DNA from: Bacillus mobilis
GTDB lineage: Bacteria; Bacillota; Bacilli; Bacillales; Bacillaceae_G
NCBI RefSeq assembly: GCF_001884045.1
Contig: NZ_MACF01000147.1
Span: forward strand, 1 to 41,469
Reading direction: 5' to 3'
DNA: 41,469 nt
In this document: positions 8,212 to 15,776 of the stretch, in pieces
Position numbering within the stretch: the first letter of the stretch is position 1
How the letters are laid out: every line of letters begins with the position of its first letter
Notes under the pieces: generated by a model
What the model was told of the DNA's origin: nothing
The model's database searches: none
The model's input: only the letters and a program-made list of their open reading frames with translations
Position numbers and translations under genes: made by a program

Positions 8212-8240
8212 AACCAAGGAAACCCTCTTCCTTGGTTTTT
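8212..8240 (+). terminator. intrinsic terminator after the recombinase-like gene
   Basis: AACCAAGGAA (8212-8221) pairs with TTCCTTGGTT (8228-8237), followed by TTTT. Confidence 0.85.
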
Positions 8241-8251
8241 GTTTTAAATGA

Positions 8252-8285
8252 AAAAAGCCACAAACTAAAAAGTTTATGGCTTTTT
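8252..8285. terminator. bidirectional terminator before the 8302 gene
   Basis: AAAAAGCCA-c-AAACT pairs with AGTTT-a-TGGCTTTTT. It lies just downstream of the leftward nuclease-like gene. Confidence 0.75.
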
Positions 8286-8301
8286 ATTAATCAACTTTTT
8301 T

Positions 8302-8832
8302 TCAAGCGGAAACGATTGGTACTATCTGATTATCAATAATTTCCTTCATCTTTACAAGGACTCTTTCTCTTGTCCCCTCTACATCTTGAAACACTTCCCG
8401 TCCTGTAACCCGTATAACAAATACATTTTCTTTTCTTAAAAATTGATCTCTTATTATATCCTTTTGTCTCTGTATGGGATTCAAGTGATCTTTACCATCT
8501 ACTTCTACAGCAATTTTATAAATACCCAAGGGATACGCCATGTCCAGTCTATATGTTTTTCCATTCTTACATTTAACCGAAACTTGTACTTTGGGTTTTA
8601 CTTTCCCTTTAGAAAACTTACACAACGAATTATATAGTAATAGTTCCCCAACTGATTCTAGATCATCGTTGTAATACATTAAATATTTCTTCTTATAATC
8701 CATTTCAAATCTAATCGATAAAAATTTATGCCAAGCCATTATATTTCCCAAATTCCGTTTTTTGTACAGAGAATAAGATTTATTTATAACCTCTCTACTT
8801 TCTTCTACATTTACAACATACTTCTCTTTCAA
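8302..8832 (-). CDS. DUF559/Vsr-like endonuclease domain protein
   Basis: The 176-residue protein has about 55 N-terminal residues of helix and then a PD-(D/E)XK domain: VGELLLYNSL with Glu63, YRLDMAYP with Asp97, IAVEVDGKDHLN with Glu110 and Asp112, and FVIRVTGREVF. It shares fold and motif order with the protein at 308-715 but has an N-terminal extension instead of a membrane anchor. The ribosome site is not clearly resolved. Function is inferred only at the level of nuclease fold. Confidence 0.7.
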   Translation of the reverse strand: MKEKYVVNVEESREVINKSYSLYKKRNLGNIMAWHKFLSIRFEMDYKKKYLMYYNDDLESVGELLLYNSLCKFSKGKVKPKVQVSVKCKNGKTYRLDMAYPLGIYKIAVEVDGKDHLNPIQRQKDIIRDQFLRKENVFVIRVTGREVFQDVEGTRERVLVKMKEIIDNQIVPIVSA

Positions 8833-9474
8833 GAGAATTCACCCTTTCTAATTTTTGTGAATTCTCCTCTCGCCTTACTATTAAAATATGTATCAATGTT
8901 TTTTTTAGAACCAAAATTTCATAACTTAAAATAACCTTTATTCACGTTTTAATTCATCCTCTAATGATTTTGTATTAACTCCTAAATAGCTAGCCCTTTT
9001 TCCCCTAAATAGAAAGAGACCTCCCGGGGATGGAGATCTCTTTCTTGTATACATTGTGAACTTACAACCAAAAGTAGGTATATACACTTATAACTTGTAA
9101 TATAACCACACTAACAAATTATGAAATTATTATTTAAACCATACAAAAAAGCTCCTCATATTCTAAAGGAACTTTTTATAAGGTTTATAGCGATATGAAA
9201 AAAGTAATCTTTTATCTAATACATAAACCATATGTATTTTCCTCCTTCATAAAAACAAAATAATTTTACATTACTCTTAGGGATATATCCTCTTTAAAAT
9301 TTCACGTCCCGTAGTATTTATATAAATACAAAACACTTTCATTTTCATACCAATGTATGTTTATTCATTTACTTTTAGAAATAAAATTTAAAACAATATA
9401 ATTTCTAATATGGTTTTTTCTTTTTGGCAGAGCTTTCTTCTTCTCTCTCTCTCTCTCCCCGTTTATTATATAAT
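8833..9474. other. gene-less AT-rich stretch beside the iterons
   Basis: No gene is seen. Terminator-like hairpins are at 9012-9044 (GAAAGAGA...TCTCTTTC) and about 9146-9178. A CT-repeat (9437-9458) precedes the first iteron. The AT-richness next to the iterons fits a strand-opening region, but no clear DnaA box was found by eye. Confidence 0.4.
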
Positions 9475-9623
9475 ATGACCAGCTGGCGAAAATAAAAAGT
9501 GAATGCGCCGTAAACATTGATATTACTGAGTTTTTTACTTTATATTAAAGAAAATCTCCAATGACCAGCTGGCGAAAATAGAAATCCTATATATAATTCT
9601 CCAATGACCAGCTGGCGAAAATA
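9475..9623. other. putative replication origin: three 20-bp iterons
   Basis: ATGACCAGCTGGCGAAAATA occurs exactly at 9475-9494, 9561-9580 and 9604-9623. Copies 2 and 3 share a longer unit with flanking TCTCCA and AAATCC. Each holds the palindrome CCAGCTGG. The start-to-start spacings are 86 and 43 bp, a 2:1 ratio that keeps them on one helix face. They lie directly beyond the 3' end of the large initiator gene, as expected for Rep-binding iterons. Confidence 0.75.
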
Positions 9624-9687
9624 AAAATCCCTTTTTTCTTGTTTTTCTTCCTAAACAGTCGCTAACTGAAGAATTCTACATAAACAA

Positions 9688-9713
9688 ACCGTCAGGAATA
9701 TTTTCCTGACGGT
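9688..9713. terminator. terminator of the rep gene
   Basis: ACCGTCAGGAA (9688-9698) pairs with TTCCTGACGGT (9703-9713). It lies between the rep stop codon and the iterons. Confidence 0.75.
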
Positions 9714-9719
9714 AATTTT

Positions 9720-11606
9720 TTATTCACCTCTTAATGTATAAGTGGTTCTTTTTCTGTTTTGCTTTCCTAGAACGGTGTTTTTGAAAATGTATTCCTTCTC
9801 TTTTAATCTATCTGTAATTTTCGAAACGGCAGATTGATCAAGACCGACTTCTAAAGACATTTTCATTTGTGAAGTGAACAAGGACGTCGCGTCCATTGAT
9901 CTCACTTTGAACATCATGTACGTGTAAAGCACTATTTCAGTGGCTTCTAAATCCATTAGCATCGACCTTACAAGATGTTTACCTAATTTAGTGAATCCGT
10001 TCAAGTATTGTCCGTATTTGTTAATTTTATAACCTTTTTTAATCCCTTGTTTGTTATTTCCTTTGACATTTACTACAATGGAATGCTTGGTCAATTCTTT
10101 AATGTATCTTTCCACTGTCCTCACAGAAACACGAGCTGTTTCTGCAATTTCTTCTTTTGTAAAATTTTCTTTTCCCGATCCTATTTCTAAAAAACTTATC
10201 GCTAAATAAAGTGGAATAGCTGAATGATGGATTACGTTAAATTTCTTAATTACTTCGTTGTCGAATCGAATTTTATCAAAATTGGTGCGAATTAAAACAT
10301 CTAATTCTTCCTTACCGAATACTTGCTTCATTTCTGGATCGTATTTTCCTGTTGTGTAGTCAGCATAAGTCTCGGAAAATCTATAATAATCACTTTTCAC
10401 AGCAGAAAATGGTTTCGGTGGCGTACATAGATCATTAAACACTCCCAATGTTTCAAGTGCTTGCTCTTGTGTTAACCCTAGGACTTTGTTCAGGAACGGT
10501 GTTAAATACAAAACGCATTTATTTCTCAGCCCTTCTGTTGTCCCCTTTAGGATGTTTTGTATGTTCGAAGGCATCGAATCGAAGTTCAAATGTTGATATA
10601 AATCTTGGTATGTCTTGCTATTAGCAATAACATTACTTCTCTTACTTATCTGAACAGTAACAGTATTGTTCGTCGTTTCTTCTTCTAAAACCTCGTGAAC
10701 GGCATTTTCGAGGCTCACAGGTTCTTTTTTACCATGTATTCTTTCTATTTCCGTATCAAGGATTTCAAAAATCTCTTCCTTGGAATATCTTTTTTGAGTC
10801 CAATCTAAAACAACGACTTCCCTTGGTTGTGGATCGTTAGGTTTATAATAACTAAATTGATCTGAATACTCTTTGCAATTGCGAGTATAAGGAGAACGAA
10901 ACACTTGAGTCGCGACATTAATGTTTTCATCGGCAGCTGAGATTATTTTTCTTATTTTAGTCGTGAACTCTCGATATAATGTTTTATCCTGAGTCGGTTT
11001 ATCTAATAGAATCAAAGACTGATAACCAAACCCAGAACTTATCCCAACTGTTTCAATTCCCAAACTTAGCAAAATCTCACGATACTCTTTGTATTCTTCT
11101 CGAGAAATGCGGTCCATATCAATTGGAAGCGTCGAAGTTTCGAACGTATTCCCATCGACGATCATTTTCTTTTCTTCGTATTTGTATGTAGGTGCCCCGT
11201 TGCGATCTGTGGTCGCCTCACGAACTTCTTTCTTGTTGTCAAAAGTGTATAAAGAATAGTAACAACAATGACTAAAAGGAGAAGTATCGTACATTGCTTT
11301 CGTTAAAATTTCCAAAGTTTTTTTGTCATCGAGATTGAACAGCATCGTTGGTTTATAAAAATTACGAGTAACACCTTCTCCACGCAGCAAAAATTTGATT
11401 TCAATTGCTTTTTTGAAGCCTGGTCCCACGTTTCCTGGGTGCACTAATTTGAGAAAATTGATCAAATTTTCCGCACGCGTTCTCGCTTCTTCTTCTGTAT
11501 ATCTCAATTCCGGTCTTTCAATTTTTTTCGCTTTTTTTATTTTGCTTTTCATTTCTGTCGGACTTACATATCTTACTAGACCATTAATATTTCTTTCATT
11601 ACTCAT
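9720..11606 (-). CDS. plasmid replication initiator, AEP primase-like plus winged helix
   Basis: The 628-residue protein resembles archaeo-eukaryotic primase-type initiators. It has PIDMD (Asp163 and Asp165), then SGFGYQSLIL (residues 191-200, where the usual His of the second motif is Gln), then FRSPYTRNCK (236-245), like the nucleotide-binding RxPGTxN motif. The C-terminal part has a clear helix-turn-helix (KEEIAETARVSVRTVERYIKEL) and a second winged-helix-like block (LDQSAVSKITDRLKEKEYI). AGGGAGGG precedes the ATG by about nine bases. Adjacent iterons and a candidate antisense RNA support a Rep role. No family name is certain. Confidence 0.7.
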   Translation of the reverse strand: MSNERNINGLVRYVSPTEMKSKIKKAKKIERPELRYTEEEARTRAENLINFLKLVHPGNVGPGFKKAIEIKFLLRGEGVTRNFYKPTMLFNLDDKKTLEILTKAMYDTSPFSHCCYYSLYTFDNKKEVREATTDRNGAPTYKYEEKKMIVDGNTFETSTLPIDMDRISREEYKEYREILLSLGIETVGISSGFGYQSLILLDKPTQDKTLYREFTTKIRKIISAADENINVATQVFRSPYTRNCKEYSDQFSYYKPNDPQPREVVVLDWTQKRYSKEEIFEILDTEIERIHGKKEPVSLENAVHEVLEEETTNNTVTVQISKRSNVIANSKTYQDLYQHLNFDSMPSNIQNILKGTTEGLRNKCVLYLTPFLNKVLGLTQEQALETLGVFNDLCTPPKPFSAVKSDYYRFSETYADYTTGKYDPEMKQVFGKEELDVLIRTNFDKIRFDNEVIKKFNVIHHSAIPLYLAISFLEIGSGKENFTKEEIAETARVSVRTVERYIKELTKHSIVVNVKGNNKQGIKKGYKINKYGQYLNGFTKLGKHLVRSMLMDLEATEIVLYTYMMFKVRSMDATSLFTSQMKMSLEVGLDQSAVSKITDRLKEKEYIFKNTVLGKQNRKRTTYTLRGE

Positions 11607-11708
11607 AACAAAAATCCCTCCCTATGTTGAAAAAAACGGCACGATTGCAATTTTTCCAAACCAAAGAGAAGGACTTATTGTTTACTTAATTAAATAACAT
11701 AAAAAAGC

Positions 11709-11737
11709 TTGTTTTTTTGTTTTTTCGATGTTATATT
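11709..11737 (+). promoter_or_regulatory. candidate promoter for an antisense RNA
   Basis: TTGTTT (11709-11714) and TATATT (11732-11737) are 17 bp apart on the strand opposite to rep. The -10 is good and the -35 weak. Confidence 0.4.
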
Positions 11738-11743
11738 TTAAGT

Positions 11744-11824
11744 AGCAGATGTTAGTCTTTTCTCTTGGTCGGGGAAAGCTAATCGTATCTTAGGAGATCT
11801 ACGTTCCAGGTAGATCTTTTTTTT
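11744..11824 (+). ncRNA. candidate antisense RNA against the rep leader
   Basis: An RNA of about 80 nt would run from the promoter at 11709-11737 to a strong intrinsic terminator: AGATCTAC (11795-11802), loop, GTAGATCT (11810-11817), then eight T. There is no rightward gene here for this terminator to serve. The RNA would be complementary to the leader of the leftward rep mRNA, the usual place for a counter-transcribed copy-number regulator. Confidence 0.45.
11795..11824 (+). terminator. strong intrinsic terminator opposite the rep leader
   Basis: An eight-base-pair perfect stem with a seven-base loop and an eight-T tail, all on the + strand. Confidence 0.8.
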
Positions 11825-11951
11825 ATATATTTTATCTTACATTTTTTTACATATAATTCTAGTTTATTAGTGTTTTTTCTCTGTATCTCCCTTTACTGTA
11901 ACAGAAAAAATCGTTTTTTAACAGATTAAATGCAACATTATTCACCATTCT

Positions 11952-12638
11952 TCACACAGTTTCTACAAAAATTACTTGATTACTAGGCTTTTCTTTTACA
12001 AAAAACGTATATCCATCTCGAAAATGCTCTTTCATTTGCTCTTTTATGTAATCAATTTGATCCTGGAGATCTTCTTCCTTATAATAGACCAACGGTCCAA
12101 TTACCACTGATGTATAACCCTGTTTTAATCCCTCGGAGATGATATATTTTACTTCCATTTCTTCATACGCTTCTTTCAATTTCCGTTTGTTTTCTTTATT
12201 TGTTTCGTGTTCATCTCTCCAAGATTGAATTTCTTCTTCTGTAATAGATTCTAGTTGTAATCGGCTATACATCGGAATATTTATTGGATGTCTTTTTGTA
12301 CCAGCTTCAAAATAACTTGATACGTCTAATTTCCCTGATTTCTCCCATCGTTTTCGTTCTGTTGTTGTACATTCAAGAATCGATTCTGTATCCTTTGGTC
12401 CAATACCGGTTAAATCTTCAAACTCATTTTTAATCCGTTTGTGTAACAACTCATGGTATTTTTCATTTTTATAAAGCCCGTCCAATATTTCCATAATGTC
12501 TTGTTTCTTAAGCTCTTTCCACTCGTGTCCCAACGAAATTTCTTTCGGTAATCCTTCTATCCATTTAATCAAATCCACTTTTAAAACCCCATAAAACGCA
12601 GCTGATATTTTTATTTTTGGTATTACATCACGATTCAA
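11952..12638 (-). CDS. hypothetical protein, 228 aa
   Basis: Not recognised. It starts at TTG, supported by GGGAGGG eight bases upstream. It is soluble and rich in Glu/Lys. The central ECTTTERKRWEKSGKLDVSSYFEAG and ITEEEIQSWRDEH are followed by a long charged helix and a C-terminal alpha/beta part (YTFFVKEKPSNQVIFVETV). It is the last gene of the leftward accessory block and lies just upstream of rep. It lacks the RLxxLF tail found in many neighbours. Confidence 0.6.
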   Translation of the reverse strand: MNRDVIPKIKISAAFYGVLKVDLIKWIEGLPKEISLGHEWKELKKQDIMEILDGLYKNEKYHELLHKRIKNEFEDLTGIGPKDTESILECTTTERKRWEKSGKLDVSSYFEAGTKRHPINIPMYSRLQLESITEEEIQSWRDEHETNKENKRKLKEAYEEMEVKYIISEGLKQGYTSVVIGPLVYYKEEDLQDQIDYIKEQMKEHFRDGYTFFVKEKPSNQVIFVETV

Positions 12639-13072
12639 TTTTATTCCCTCCCTTTTATAGTGACCTTATAACACGAATTTCCTTTTTTTGTCTATAATCC
12701 TGTATGTAAACGTTAAAAAAGATACTGCAGCCGTACTTCCGGATGATTTTTTAACAGATCAATATGTTCTCTAATCACCGCTATGTCCTCGCATGCTTCT
12801 CTGATCGTTCTGTTTATTTCTTTTTTGGTTCTACCGAAGTATGTACCATCGCCTTCTATTTCAATTTGTAACGACTTTACATATCCCCTATATCGTTTTA
12901 AATGGTCTTCTTTTCCTATTAATAATTTACCTATTCCTATTTGTTCTAAGTGGGGTAGCGTCAGGGAAATGCGGATTTACAACGGTAAGCATTTGATACA
13001 AGTCTTATGAGACAGTCAGAAGTCATTTAAAACGCTAATTTCATTATGTCTCAATAAACTCTACTCTATTGG

Positions 13073-13122
13073 AATTGTGAAGTGATACACTTAAACTAAC
13101 GTACGCAGGTTTGTTGAATAAG
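13073..13122. repeat. internal subterminal repeat of the cassette, left copy
   Basis: ATTGTGAAGTGATACACTTAAA and the bases after it resemble ATTGTGAAGAAATGTACTTAAA near 14243-14264, in the same orientation. The two copies flank the tetR-SMR genes inside the transposon ends. They may mark an older insertion unit within the cassette. Confidence 0.4.
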
Positions 13123-13150
13123 GACTTCAAAAAATACCCTTAATTAAGCT

Positions 13151-13185
13151 AAAAAGTCCTTCTCTTTATTAAGAAGGACTTTTTT
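13151..13185. terminator. terminator of the tetR-SMR operon
   Basis: AAAAAGTCCTTCT pairs with AGAAGGACTTTTTT. It lies just after the SMR stop codon and is symmetrical enough to act in both directions. Confidence 0.85.
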
Positions 13186-13190
13186 ATGTG

Positions 13191-13568
13191 TTATTCCATT
13201 GTCTCATTCATTGTAATAGTTTCGCTTGCTTCATGACCAGATTCTCCATGTCCTGGTCCAAACAAATTCAATATTACAACTCCTACAAGAATCAGTGTTA
13301 TTCCTGCAATGCTAGCCATGTTAAGTTTTTCCTTCCAAACTAAAACTGAAATTACTGTAGTCAAAACAAGTCCTAAACCTGCCCATAATGCATATGCAGT
13401 GTTTAAGGGGATTGTTTTTAGCGACAAGGATAAAAAGAAAAAACAACCAACGAAAGCTATTATTACCCCTATTGTAGGATAGAGTTTTGAAAAGCCTTCA
13501 GATGCTTTTAATAGGGAAGAGCCAATAATCTCCCCCACTATTGCAAGTGCTAAATATAGATATGACAT
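13191..13568 (-). CDS. SMR-family multidrug efflux protein (QacE/EmrE type)
   Basis: The 125-residue protein has four hydrophobic helices and the SMR signature. The first helix reads YLYLALAIVGEIIGSSLLK with the essential Glu13; the second is IGVIIAFVGCFFFLSLSLK; the loop has NTAYALWAGLGLV; the fourth is ASIAGITLILVGVVILNLF. A His/Gly/Glu-rich extension (residues 104-125) exceeds the usual length of about 105-110. SMR proteins exchange protons for cationic drugs or guanidinium. The start overlaps the tetR stop (TAATG), so the pair is an operon controlled by the TetR protein. Substrate is not predictable. Confidence 0.88.
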   Translation of the reverse strand: MSYLYLALAIVGEIIGSSLLKASEGFSKLYPTIGVIIAFVGCFFFLSLSLKTIPLNTAYALWAGLGLVLTTVISVLVWKEKLNMASIAGITLILVGVVILNLFGPGHGESGHEASETITMNETME

Positions 13569-14119
13569 TATTCGTCCTCCTGAATCATGTTTATTAGTTC
13601 ATCAAAAACTTGTGTTTTTAGTTCTTCATTTAATGGTGCCATTCCAAATATTTCTGAAAACCAAAGACCATCTATGGATAATCTTGTAATTGTTATTTTG
13701 ACAGGATCAATTCCATCAGTTATTAACTTTGTATGCAAAATATCGTATCTCTGCCGGAATTCATCTAATAAATCTGGATTAATAAACATAGTAGCCATTA
13801 GTGCGGAATTTAGATTATTGTTTTCTAAATCGGAAAATGTAGATTTAAGATAAGCCCTATTCCATTTTCCTATTGCGTTATCATCGTCGTTATTAACTAA
13901 CGTATTAATGCATTCGAAATAATTATTTGTCCAATCTTCCACCATTCCTTTAATTAATGCTTCCTTGCTAGGAAAATGGTATAATAATCCACCTTTACTC
14001 ACGCCAGCTCTTTGGGCGACTGCCTCTAATGTGAGTTTGACAACTCCTTCTTCTTTTACAATTTCAGATGCAGCAATCAATATATTTTTTTTCTTATTAG
14101 CATGCTTTGAAATAGACAT
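13568..14119 (-). CDS. TetR-family repressor of the SMR efflux gene
   Basis: The N-terminal TetR helix-turn-helix reads LTLEAVAQRAGVSKGGLLYHFPSKEALIKGMV, and a helical ligand-binding domain follows. The ATG at 14119 is preferred over one four codons earlier because GGAGG lies just before it. A palindromic operator lies in the promoter directly upstream, so autoregulation and control of the downstream SMR gene are expected. Residues after the HTH resemble repressors paired with SMR pumps (YkkC/QacR-like behaviour), but the inducer is unknown. Confidence 0.88.
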   Translation of the reverse strand: MSISKHANKKKNILIAASEIVKEEGVVKLTLEAVAQRAGVSKGGLLYHFPSKEALIKGMVEDWTNNYFECINTLVNNDDDNAIGKWNRAYLKSTFSDLENNNLNSALMATMFINPDLLDEFRQRYDILHTKLITDGIDPVKITITRLSIDGLWFSEIFGMAPLNEELKTQVFDELINMIQEDE

Positions 14120-14151
14120 AATAACCTCCATAACTTAGATACATATAATAT

Positions 14152-14165
14152 ACCGTCTGGACGGT
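14152..14165 (-). promoter_or_regulatory. TetR operator inside the tetR-SMR promoter
   Basis: ACCGTCTGGACGGT is a near-perfect palindrome (arms ACCGTC/GACGGT). On the minus strand it lies between TTGACA and TATATT, 18 bp apart, so bound repressor would block the polymerase. Confidence 0.75.
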
Positions 14166-14522
14166 TTTTTTGTCAATCGAATTAAAGCTCTTATTTAATA
14201 TCACTCTTTCACATAAAAATAATCCAATAAATTAATCTAAAGATTGTGAAGAAATGTACTTAAAGTAAAGGGAGCTTTAGTTCAACAGTCGATTTCTTAA
14301 AATCGGCTTTATTTATGGGTGAAAATTACATTACCGTTGTAAATCCGCATTTTCAGGACTCTACCCCTAAGTGAATACAACAGCCTTTAGAACAAACCGA
14401 AACGCCCTTATACACATATTCAAATTCCTTTTCTTTTTGAAAACACACCATACACTTCACGTTTGATGACCTCCCTATAATTCAGAAATGGTCATCCGTT
14501 TTGATTACATCTTCCTACATTT

Positions 14523-14861
14523 CTACTTAAACAAGTAATTTAATCGTACTTCTGGATGTTGTTTTAACGTTCCAATTTCTTGTTTTAAACGATGTATTTC
14601 TTGTAAAAGCCCTTCTCTTTCTTCTAACCATTGTTCCCTATCCATTCCTCCGTGCTCGTACAGAAAGAAGCCGCTTGTAGAACCAGAATTTATATATTCT
14701 ATATGTCCTTTTGTTAATTCAATTTCTCTTTCCTTTTCTTGTATCAACTTTACAACGCCTTTTTCTTTTAATTTCCTTGAACACGATTGATCACAAACCT
14801 GTAGATCATGTGACCAAAATTTCAAATATGAATGATGTCTTGAACAAACAATACACCTCAT
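14523..14861 (-). CDS. zinc-finger/coiled-coil protein with RLxxLF tail
   Basis: The 112-residue protein begins MRCIVCSRHHSY and has VCDQSC further on, giving two Cys pairs. A helical Glu/Lys region follows, and the last residues are HPEVRLNYLFK. The ATG at 14861 is preferred over GTG at 14870 because AAGGGG is correctly spaced from it. It is a paralog of the split gene downstream (12666-14460) and of 17976-18392. The 83-bp repeat A is its promoter region. No known family recognised; nucleic-acid binding by the finger is inference. Confidence 0.65.
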   Translation of the reverse strand: MRCIVCSRHHSYLKFWSHDLQVCDQSCSRKLKEKGVVKLIQEKEREIELTKGHIEYINSGSTSGFFLYEHGGMDREQWLEEREGLLQEIHRLKQEIGTLKQHPEVRLNYLFK

Positions 14862-14872
14862 AATTTTCACCC

Positions 14873-14955
14873 CTTATATATGTATTTTATAAAAAAAGCC
14901 TGTTTCCTTTTTTGCGTGAGTATTTTTTACAAACTTTAAAATATAATTCTCTTCA
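14873..14955. repeat. 83-bp intergenic direct repeat, copy A
   Basis: It aligns base for base with 17975-18057, with roughly ten mismatches. The core TTTTTTGCGTGAGTATTTTTTAC is identical and a third, diverged copy of this core is at 6584. On the minus strand it ends in the ribosome site of the 14523 gene, so it is probably a duplicated promoter/operator segment. Confidence 0.8.
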
Positions 14956-14962
14956 AAAAAAA

Positions 14963-15154
14963 TTATTGTTCTTGCTGTTTTTTTCTTTCGATTTCTTTAT
15001 CAATGATGATTTTCATCTGACTGTAACAATACCGCATCTCGGCTAAGCTTTCAGCTTTTTTCATTCTCTCTTTGTAATCCTGGAATCGCTCATATTCTTC
15101 CTCTGGCAGCTCTACAATTTCCATATCAGGAAACTCATTTTGATTTTCATCCAT
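14963..15154 (-). CDS. small coiled-coil protein, 63 aa, paralog of 18406
   Basis: An acidic start (MEIVELPEEEYERFQDYKERMKKAES) is followed by a helix with a Cys/Tyr-rich patch (MRYCYSQMK) and a lysine-rich end. It aligns with the 57-residue protein at 18406-18579: a (T/E)-E-E-x-x-x-F-x-x-Y-K-x-x-M-K-x-A block, then a C/Y patch and K. AAGGAG lies before the ATG. Function unknown; the paralogy shows it is a real component of the duplicated module. Confidence 0.6.
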   Translation of the reverse strand: MDENQNEFPDMEIVELPEEEYERFQDYKERMKKAESLAEMRYCYSQMKIIIDKEIERKKQQEQ

Positions 15155-15171
15155 TTAAAACACACTCCTTG

Positions 15172-15696
15172 TTACAAATCATCGAATTGTCCAAAATATA
15201 TCTCGTAATTGGTGATATTATAACCAAGTTTCTTTAACTTTCGCGGCAAATTTTTATGATGCAAAATGGCTTTGTTTGGTAAGATTGATGTGATTTCGTG
15301 AAAAAAATCATTAATCAACATCATTCCATTACTTTCAATAAAGAAAAAAAATTCTCGTTTTTTTCCTTCTTTTTTTCGATATAGACAAGTAATCGGCACT
15401 TGCTCCGAGATAAGTCGTTTTCTTTGTTCCAAACTCCAAAAAGCCCAACATTTATTTACCCTTTGAGATGGAACGAAAAACGTTTTTAATCTCCAGGTTT
15501 TCGATTTTACTACTTTTTTTATTTCGTAATGGAAATCAAAAACTCTTACTTCTATATTATCTTTAAAACACACTAAATCATTCTCTTTATTAACTAGAAC
15601 CCATACATCAAATTCTCTATGATGTGTGAATTTTAGCTCCTTATACCCTTTAAATACACCATTAATGATCTCTCGTACTTGTGTTAATTCGTACAT
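15172..15696 (-). CDS. hypothetical protein, 174 aa, paralog of 17595
   Basis: The N-terminal half aligns with the protein at 17595-17963: M-(Y/F)-E-L-T, then G(V/L)-(F/Y)-K-(G/D)-YKEL-x-F, then W-x-LV, then W(R/K)L(K/Q)(T/S)(F/L)FV near residues 88-96. That last block resembles the RLxxLF tail found elsewhere but is internal here. The C-terminal half is basic and aromatic, with no homolog recognised. There is no membrane segment. It lies between the 15777 and 14963 genes in a leftward operon. Confidence 0.6.
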   Translation of the reverse strand: MYELTQVREIINGVFKGYKELKFTHHREFDVWVLVNKENDLVCFKDNIEVRVFDFHYEIKKVVKSKTWRLKTFFVPSQRVNKCWAFWSLEQRKRLISEQVPITCLYRKKEGKKREFFFFIESNGMMLINDFFHEITSILPNKAILHHKNLPRKLKKLGYNITNYEIYFGQFDDL

Positions 15697-15776
15697 ATAA
15701 TGGTTCTTCCTTTCGTAATTACCTGTCTTTGGATAAATATTAATTCTATACCGGTACAGGTATTACCTTCTACGCA

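Larger units (their letters stand above)
12952..14367. mobile_element. non-autonomous Tn3-family cassette carrying tetR-SMR efflux genes
   Basis: The element is 1,416 bp. The left end (12952-12989) is a 38-bp repeat beginning GGGGTAGCGTCAG and ending ACAACGGTAAG. The right end (14330-14367) is its imperfect inverse, ending ACTCTACCCC. Both are flanked by the same five bases, TAAGT (12947-12951 and 14368-14372). A 38-bp GGGG...TAAG repeat with a 5-bp duplication is the Tn3-family signature, and these ends resemble Tn1546 as I remember it. There is no transposase or resolvase inside, so it must have moved with help in trans. It interrupts a zinc-finger gene. Confidence 0.9.
12666..14460 (-). 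pseudogene. zinc-finger/coiled-coil RLxxLF-tail gene split by a transposon
   Basis: The N-terminal part (14460 to 14373, GTG start after GGGAGGTCATC) encodes MKCMVC...VSVCSKGCCIHL. The C-terminal part (12946 to 12666) continues in the same frame once the 1,416-bp cassette and one copy of its 5-bp target repeat are removed. The rejoined protein has two Cys pairs, a charged helical middle and the tail NHPEVRLQYLF, then 14 more residues. It is a paralog of the proteins at 14523-14861 and 17976-18392. The intact reading frame on both sides suggests the insertion is recent. Confidence 0.8.

Noticed and set aside
9475-9623. Iterons as a CRISPR array
   Set aside because: Only three short repeats with unequal spacing, no cas genes, and position next to rep favours an origin.
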